Origin: a virus
Length of the DNA stretch: 36,495 nucleotides
Strand: one strand, 5' to 3'
IMG/VR virus record: IMGVR_UViG_3300042154_000735
Coordinates: 1-36,495 of that record
The position numbers were made by a program, and so were the translations under genes. The notes under the pieces were generated by a model, which saw only the letters and a program-made list of their open reading frames with translations, had not been told where the DNA came from and did not search any database. Positions 33,018-36,495 of this stretch are shown one piece after another (position 1 is the stretch's first letter; the number at the start of each line of letters is the position of its first letter).

Positions 33018-33401
33018 ATGACCACTATTGGTTCTATACTCATTGGTAAGATTATTTTTTATTATATTGTAGATTTGGCACAAAAAGGAATGAAATATTT
33101 CCAAGGAAAACCAAACTATAAAAAAGAGGTTAAAAGTATTTTAGATTCAATTGCAGATAATAAAAATGTAATTGAAGATATATCTAAAATGATTGACCCG
33201 AAAAAAGGAATTGACAATAGTACCGCTGAGGATATTGTTAATATGGGATATATTAAGACACAGATAATTAAAATGGTGGATAGTACAAATGGTGAGTTGG
33301 ATGAAACTGAATTGAAAAATCAATTAAAGACTATACTTATCAAATCTTGGACACCAATAAGTAATGTGGCAATTGAAAAAGTAAAAAAGGATTTAAAATA
33401 A
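33018..33401 (+). CDS. Small protein with N-terminal hydrophobic segment, unknown function
   Basis: 127 residues from ATG 33018; an in-frame TTG at 33009 would add three residues. The first ~20 residues (MTTIGSILIGKIIFYYIVDL) are hydrophobic and could be a membrane anchor or a packed helix. The remainder is hydrophilic and helical (YKKEVKSILDSIADNKNVIE, later ELDETELKNQLKTILIK). I do not recognise it. It lies 23 bases after the EF-hand-like gene, and its stop TAA shares the final A with the ATG of the prohead protease, so translation is coupled to the protease gene. A prohead-related role follows only from this coupling. Confidence 0.6.
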   Translation: MTTIGSILIGKIIFYYIVDLAQKGMKYFQGKPNYKKEVKSILDSIADNKNVIEDISKMIDPKKGIDNSTAEDIVNMGYIKTQIIKMVDSTNGELDETELKNQLKTILIKSWTPISNVAIEKVKKDLK

Positions 33402-33991
33402 TGAATAAAGGATTATTAATAGAAACTCATTTGTTTGAAGCAAAACTTCAACAAGAAGAAAACGGAACTTATTTAGTTAAGGGAATCCTACAAAGAGCTG
33501 GTGCTCCAAACCAAAATCATAGAAGATATCCTAAAGAAATATTAGAAAGAGAGTGTAAGAAATACGAACAACTTATTAAAGAAAGGAGAGCATTGGGTGA
33601 ATTAGACCATCCAGATTCTCCAGTTATTAACTTAAAGAATGTATCACATAATATTAGAGAAATCTATTGGGAAGGTGATGATGTGTGTGGAGTAGTAGAA
33701 ATACTTTCAACACCATCAGGTAATATCTTAAAAGAATTATTAAAAAACAACATCCGTTTGGGTATTTCATCAAGAGGATTGGGTTCAGTAAAAGAACTTA
33801 GAGATGGAACTGTAATGGTTCAGGAAGACTTTGAATTAGTTGGATGGGACTTTGTATCAAATCCGTCAACACATGGTGCATTTATGGCTCCTATGAACGA
33901 AAGTAAACAATGGGCAAAAGTAGCAGAGGAATGTGGTAAGTGGTGTAAGTCACAAGATTTAATGAGAGAAATTATAATAGAACTAAACTAA
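33401..33991 (+). CDS. Prohead core protease (gp21-like)
   Basis: 196 residues, close to T4 gp21 (212). This herpesvirus-assemblin-fold serine protease digests the scaffold and trims head proteins before DNA enters. Key blocks: the substrate-like segment RAGAPNQNHRRYPKEIL (33-48), the catalytic histidine H70 in GELDHPDSP, the catalytic serine in G121-I-S-S-R-G126 (S123 or S124), and the WDFVSNPS block around D150. The His-Ser distance is close to that in T4 gp21. It starts on the last base of the preceding stop. Its main target, the scaffold, is encoded about 1.4 kb downstream, with three unknown genes, bS21 and a leader in between, which is looser than in T4. Confidence 0.95.
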   Translation: MNKGLLIETHLFEAKLQQEENGTYLVKGILQRAGAPNQNHRRYPKEILERECKKYEQLIKERRALGELDHPDSPVINLKNVSHNIREIYWEGDDVCGVVEILSTPSGNILKELLKNNIRLGISSRGLGSVKELRDGTVMVQEDFELVGWDFVSNPSTHGAFMAPMNESKQWAKVAEECGKWCKSQDLMREIIIELN

Positions 33992-33992
33992 T

Positions 33993-34244
33993 ATGGCAAA
34001 ATTAATAAATTTAATACCTGGTAAAGAAATAAAAAAAGAATCCATAGAGGATATGGATACGACAATTCCATCTAAAGTTGAAAGATTTTTAGATAGAGCA
34101 TTGAGTGTTATTAAATCATATAACTTATCCAGAAAAAAAGAACAATTGGTGATAGCTAAATTGATAGATGCATTAGGCATGACACCACAAGAATTGTCAA
34201 TAGCAGTTCAAAAATTAAAAAAGAATAAAATCGTAAAGAGATAA
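33993..34244 (+). CDS. Small helical protein, unknown function
   Basis: 83 residues, starting 1 base after the protease stop. It is Lys-rich and helical: SKVERFLDRALSVIKSYNLS, KEQLVIAKLIDALGMTPQEL and SIAVQKLKKNKIVKR. The central stretch ALGMTPQELSIAVQKL has the look of a helix-turn-helix-like or winged-helix tail, but it is too short to call. No cysteine, no membrane segment. I do not recognise the family. It sits in the operon between protease and scaffold genes, and the next gene follows after 3 bases. Confidence 0.6.
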   Translation: MAKLINLIPGKEIKKESIEDMDTTIPSKVERFLDRALSVIKSYNLSRKKEQLVIAKLIDALGMTPQELSIAVQKLKKNKIVKR

Positions 34245-34247
34245 TAT

Positions 34248-34673
34248 ATGTTAAAGTTAAGAGATTTATTAAAAGAAACCGAAGAGTTTCAAGAATTACC
34301 AACTGAGTTAAAAAAACACTTTTTGGAAATTATTTCAACTTATAACCAACATAGAGAAGGAATGAGTAGAAAATCCGATATTATGCAAATCGCAGAAACA
34401 TTGGGTGGTATTGCAGATGCTGCACAAGAATATACTTTGAGAGAAGGTGGTGACTGGTTTGATAGAGTTACTATTAAAAGAAATATGAATGAACTTAAAA
34501 AATTACAATCAGGTTTTGAAAAAGAAGCAGTAGAAGCAAAAGCTCAACAACAAAGATTAGAAGCACTTTATGAAGATATGGGACATGTATTAGGTAGATA
34601 TTTTGAAATAGCAGATTTATCCGAAGAAGTGATGAAACAAAGATTGGGAATTAAAGAAAATAAAACAAAATAA
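34248..34673 (+). CDS. Helical protein of unknown function
   Basis: 141 residues, almost all helix: KLRDLLKETEEFQELPTELK, a middle block DIMQIAETLGGIADAAQEYT, and a long charged helix NELKKLQSGFEKEAVEAKAQ that probably forms a coiled coil. One Trp, no Cys, no membrane segment. I do not recognise the family. It starts 3 bases after the preceding stop with an ATATATG context and no real Shine-Dalgarno. The next gene begins with a TTG one base after this stop, so the two are probably coupled. The place between protease and scaffold genes suggests a prohead core or assembly protein. Confidence 0.6.
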   Translation: MLKLRDLLKETEEFQELPTELKKHFLEIISTYNQHREGMSRKSDIMQIAETLGGIADAAQEYTLREGGDWFDRVTIKRNMNELKKLQSGFEKEAVEAKAQQQRLEALYEDMGHVLGRYFEIADLSEEVMKQRLGIKENKTK

Positions 34674-34674
34674 A

Positions 34675-35046
34675 TTGGAACAATTAGCATCATTATTATT
34701 ACATAGTAGAACACAGGCACATTCATTTCATTTAGGTCAAAGAGGTGTTGGTTCATTATCTGCACATTTAACATTGGGAACATATTATGAATCAATTGGT
34801 GGGTTGGTTGATGGTTTAGTAGAGGCATATCAAGGACAATATGGTTTAATTAAATTACAACCTGTTAGTGGTTTAGATACAAACAACGATATTAAAAATG
34901 TAATTGTATATTTTGATAAATTGATTGCAGCAGTTGCAAAATTGAGAAAAGAAGAAAAATTACAAATGAGTTGGTTACAAAACGATATAGATAATATTGT
35001 AACTTTATTATACTCAACAAAATATAAATTGGTTAATTTACAATAG
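34675..35046 (+). CDS. Ferritin/Dps-like helical phage protein (DUF5856-like)
   Basis: 123 residues from a TTG at 34675; no in-frame ATG or GTG exists upstream before a stop at 34633, and TTG lies one base after the preceding TAA, so re-initiation is likely. The sequence reads like a four-helix bundle: LASLLLHSRTQAHSFHLGQR, LTLGTYYESIGGLVDGLVEA, then a loop and two more helices. The HxxH and E residues recall Dps/ferritin-type bundles. From memory, similar phage proteins are catalogued as DUF5856. Whether it binds metal is unclear. The ribosomal protein bS21 gene starts 4 bases after its stop. Confidence 0.7.
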   Translation: MEQLASLLLHSRTQAHSFHLGQRGVGSLSAHLTLGTYYESIGGLVDGLVEAYQGQYGLIKLQPVSGLDTNNDIKNVIVYFDKLIAAVAKLRKEEKLQMSWLQNDIDNIVTLLYSTKYKLVNLQ

Positions 35047-35050
35047 AAGA

Positions 35051-35227
35051 ATGTTAATAGTTAGTGTTAAAGGTGGGAATATAGAGTGGGCTTTGAAAGA
35101 TTACAAAAAGAAAGTTCAGTCCACAAAACAAATAGAAGAACTTAGAGATAGAAAGAATTTCACTAAGCCTTCTAAAAGAAAGAGGTTACAAAAAGAAGAA
35201 ACTATAAGAAAAAACAAACTATTTTAG
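35051..35227 (+). CDS. rpsU: Phage-encoded ribosomal protein bS21
   Basis: 58 residues, starting at ATG 35051 four bases after the previous stop. bS21 sits on the 30S platform near the 3' end of 16S rRNA. The match is clear over the whole length: MLIVSVKGG at the start, EWALKDYKKKVQSTKQIEEL, then RDRKNFTKPSKRKRLQK. The MLI start and RKNFTKPS block are closer to Bacteroidota bS21 than to the MPVIKV form of E. coli, suggesting acquisition from such a host. It is several residues shorter at the C-terminus than typical host copies. No Shine-Dalgarno precedes it. Phages are known to carry bS21 genes. It lies inside the head cluster, directly before the leader and scaffold gene, so it is probably made late. 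Confidence 0.92.
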   Translation: MLIVSVKGGNIEWALKDYKKKVQSTKQIEELRDRKNFTKPSKRKRLQKEETIRKNKLF

Positions 35228-35239
35228 TAGTTTTCTTTA
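35228..35239. promoter_or_regulatory. Candidate operator, distal copy
   Basis: TAGTTTTCTTTA, the same 12-mer found twice before the leftward regulator gene, here directly after the bS21 stop and 177 bases before the scaffold ATG. It is followed by GTTTTCT, so AGTTTTCT occurs twice in tandem. Confidence 0.4.
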
Positions 35240-35273
35240 GTTTTCTAAAAAATTTACATATATATTATCAAAT

Positions 35274-35402
35274 ATCTCATTTTTTATTATGAGATTACAA
35301 GACATAGTTGATTAATGAATACCCTTCTCTTATAAGGTGTGACCGAACAATCAACATAATTACATTGGAGTTCCCTACAAGAATAACTTCACAACAAAAT
35401 TT
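35274..35402 (+). promoter_or_regulatory. Structured leader of the scaffold gene
   Basis: The 189 bases between bS21 and the scaffold ATG hold no gene but fold well on paper. Hairpin 1: ATCTCAT (35274-35280) with ATGAGAT (35289-35295). Element 2: GTTGATT (35307-35313) closes with AATCAAC (35349-35355) around an inner CCTT/AAGG hairpin (35323-35337). The strand TTCTCTT (35325-35331) could instead pair with AAGGAGAA at the ribosome binding site, with one bulged G, which would hide it. Two tiny reading frames, MRLQDIVD (35289-35315) and MNTLLL (35315-35335), overlap there as TAATG. No known riboswitch was recognised. Confidence 0.5.
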
Positions 35403-35408
35403 AAGGAG
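35403..35408 (+). promoter_or_regulatory. Strong Shine-Dalgarno site (the only one in the window)
   Basis: AAGGAG, 8 bases before ATG 35417. It fixes the scaffold start. By eye no other gene in the window has a comparable site at this spacing. Confidence 0.85.
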
Positions 35409-35416
35409 AAAACAAG

Positions 35417-36495
35417 ATGGCAAATTCAAAATTATTGAAAGAAGCAATCGCTGATGCCAAAGCCGTTAAAGAAACTGCTTTAGCAAACGCAAAAATCGCA
35501 CTTGAAGAGGCATTCACTCCAAGACTTCAATCTATCTTATCTCAAAAGATGAGAGCAGAAGCTGAAGTTGAAGATATGGAAGCTGAAAAAGTTGACGAGG
35601 AATTAACCTCAACTGGTATCGGGTCTAAAGTAGACGCTGGATACGCTGAGACTCCAGGTTCACAACCAAACTTAGATGCACATACTGATTTATCAGTTGG
35701 TGTAAAGAAAGATAGTGGTAAACCTGAACAAGCTGGTACTGACTATAAGAAAGTAGCAGACATTTCTGAAGAAGAAAATCCATTCGCTGACAAAGAAGAT
35801 GACAAAGATGCAGAAATTGCAGAATTGAAAGCTAGATTGGCAGAATTAGAAGGTGAAGATTCTGAAGAAGAAAAAATGGAAGGTGAAGATGAAATGGGCA
35901 TGGATGACATGGACATGGATTCTGAAGATTCTATGGATATGGATTCTATGGACATGGGTTCTGATGACGAAGAGTCTGAAGATGATATGGACTTAGAAGC
36001 AATCATCAGAGAATTAGAAGCTCAATTAGGTGATGACGATTCTGAAAAAGAAGAAGGCATGTACGAAGCAGAAGAAGAAGAAGAAGCTAAAAACGAAAAT
36101 TTAGCTGATGGTTCTGAAGCTGGAACTGACAAAGGTGAAGACCCTAAAGTTGTAGTAACTAATGAAGCTGAAGAAGATGACAAAAAAGACGATGTAATCG
36201 ACTTAGAAGAAATCTTAAGAGAAATGGAAGCTGATATGAAAGGTGATGACAAAGAAAAAGTTGACGAAGCTGAAGAAGAAGAAAAAGAAAAAGAACTTAA
36301 CGAAGCTTACAAAACTATCAAGTCTTTACAAAAAACTATCAACGAAGTAAACTTATTAAACGCTAAGTTGTTATTCGCGAACAAATTATTTAGAGCACAC
36401 AACATGACTAACGAACAAAAAGTGAAAGTGATTGAAACTTTAGATAGAACAAATTCAGTTAGAGAAGTTAAATTGGTATACTCTACATTAGCAGA
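35417..36495 (+). CDS. Prohead core scaffold protein (gp22-like), 3' truncated
   Basis: 359 residues are visible and the frame is still open at the right edge. Scaffold proteins form the inner core around which the capsid assembles and are then cut up by the gp21-like protease. The N-terminal ~50 residues are helical (LLKEAIADAKAVKETALANA). Residues ~50-290 are extremely acidic (long Glu/Asp runs), with a Met-Asp-rich stretch at ~160-182 (MGMDDMDMDSED). The last visible part, KSLQKTINEVNLLNAKLLFA followed by NKLFRAHNMTNEQKVKVIET and SVREVKLVYSTLA, is the conserved C-terminal block of T4-like marine phage scaffolds. The gene has the window's only strong Shine-Dalgarno and a folded leader, pointing to special translational control. 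Confidence 0.9.
   Translation, partial: MANSKLLKEAIADAKAVKETALANAKIALEEAFTPRLQSILSQKMRAEAEVEDMEAEKVDEELTSTGIGSKVDAGYAETPGSQPNLDAHTDLSVGVKKDSGKPEQAGTDYKKVADISEEENPFADKEDDKDAEIAELKARLAELEGEDSEEEKMEGEDEMGMDDMDMDSEDSMDMDSMDMGSDDEESEDDMDLEAIIRELEAQLGDDDSEKEEGMYEAEEEEEAKNENLADGSEAGTDKGEDPKVVVTNEAEEDDKKDDVIDLEEILREMEADMKGDDKEKVDEAEEEEKEKELNEAYKTIKSLQKTINEVNLLNAKLLFANKLFRAHNMTNEQKVKVIETLDRTNSVREVKLVYSTLA

Noticed and set aside
35289-35335. Leader peptides MRLQDIVD and MNTLLL as genes
   Set aside because: Eight and six codons are expected by chance in AT-rich DNA; mentioned only as part of the leader hypothesis.
35743-36252. Long serine-rich minus-strand reading frames opposite the scaffold gene
   Set aside because: They are the antisense of Glu/Asp/Met-rich codons (GAA, GAT give TTC, ATC) and have no promoter, start context or known domain.
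1-36495. tRNA genes, CRISPR arrays, insertion sequences, attachment sites or an origin
   Set aside because: I looked on both strands and saw no cloverleaf with a TTCRA arm, no regularly spaced repeats with unique spacers, no transposase or integrase, and no iteron cluster.

Overview
The window looks like part of the genome of a tailed, contractile-tail (T4-like) phage. The hallmark late genes are recognisable: a terminase large subunit (gp17-like), portal (gp20-like), prohead protease (gp21-like), prohead core/scaffold (gp22-like, running off the right edge), several tail and baseplate proteins, and a long tail fibre with a self-cleaving chaperone end. The DNA is very AT-rich and genes are tightly packed, often with 1-4 base overlaps. 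All genes but one are on the + strand. Almost no start codon has a Shine-Dalgarno (SD) sequence, and a phage-borne ribosomal protein bS21 opens like the Bacteroidota type. Both facts suggest a marine or freshwater Bacteroidota (Flavobacteriia-like) host; this is inference, as no host gene is present.

Layout. (1) 2-8694: tail/baseplate structural block: a truncated structural gene, a 1526-residue tail protein with a tail-protein-I-like segment and a LamG-like domain, and three conserved structural proteins. A clear intrinsic terminator sits at 7690-7713. (2) 8723-13489: a small unknown gene, then a DNA metabolism cassette: T7-type endonuclease I, a zinc-finger/TOPRIM primase, and a single-chain SbcD-SbcC (gp47-gp46) fusion. 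(3) 13470-13655, minus strand: a ribbon-helix-helix-like regulator, the only leftward gene, with repeated candidate operators before it. (4) 13757-20986: adhesion module: a 1699-residue fibre with S74 chaperone, a small protein ending in an intein/Hint domain, and a GT7-like glycosyltransferase interrupted by a LamG-like domain. (5) 21071-25153: a 1360-residue multi-domain protein with a nucleotidyltransferase, an HExxH putative metallopeptidase and a KxDG ligase-like domain. (6) 25200-36495: packaging and head genes with many small accessory genes, ending in bS21, a structured leader and the scaffold gene.

Regulation. A 9-mer, ATATTTATA, recurs 2-21 bases before the first gene of most transcription units, always on the sense strand. 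The lone minus-strand gene also has it, facing the other way. I read it as the phage promoter element; its reverse complement contains the T4 late box TATAAATA. A 12-mer, TAGTTTTCTTTA, occurs twice before the regulator gene, once before the scaffold gene, and nearly once more (inverted) at the start of the fibre gene, so it may be the regulator's operator.

The most interesting possibility is at 35051-35416. The phage bS21 gene lies directly before the one gene in the window with a textbook SD (AAGGAG), which also has a folded leader. Bacteroidota ribosomes hide their anti-SD with the help of bS21, so the phage may be tuning ribosomes to control scaffold production. All functional calls are from reading the sequence; no database search was run.
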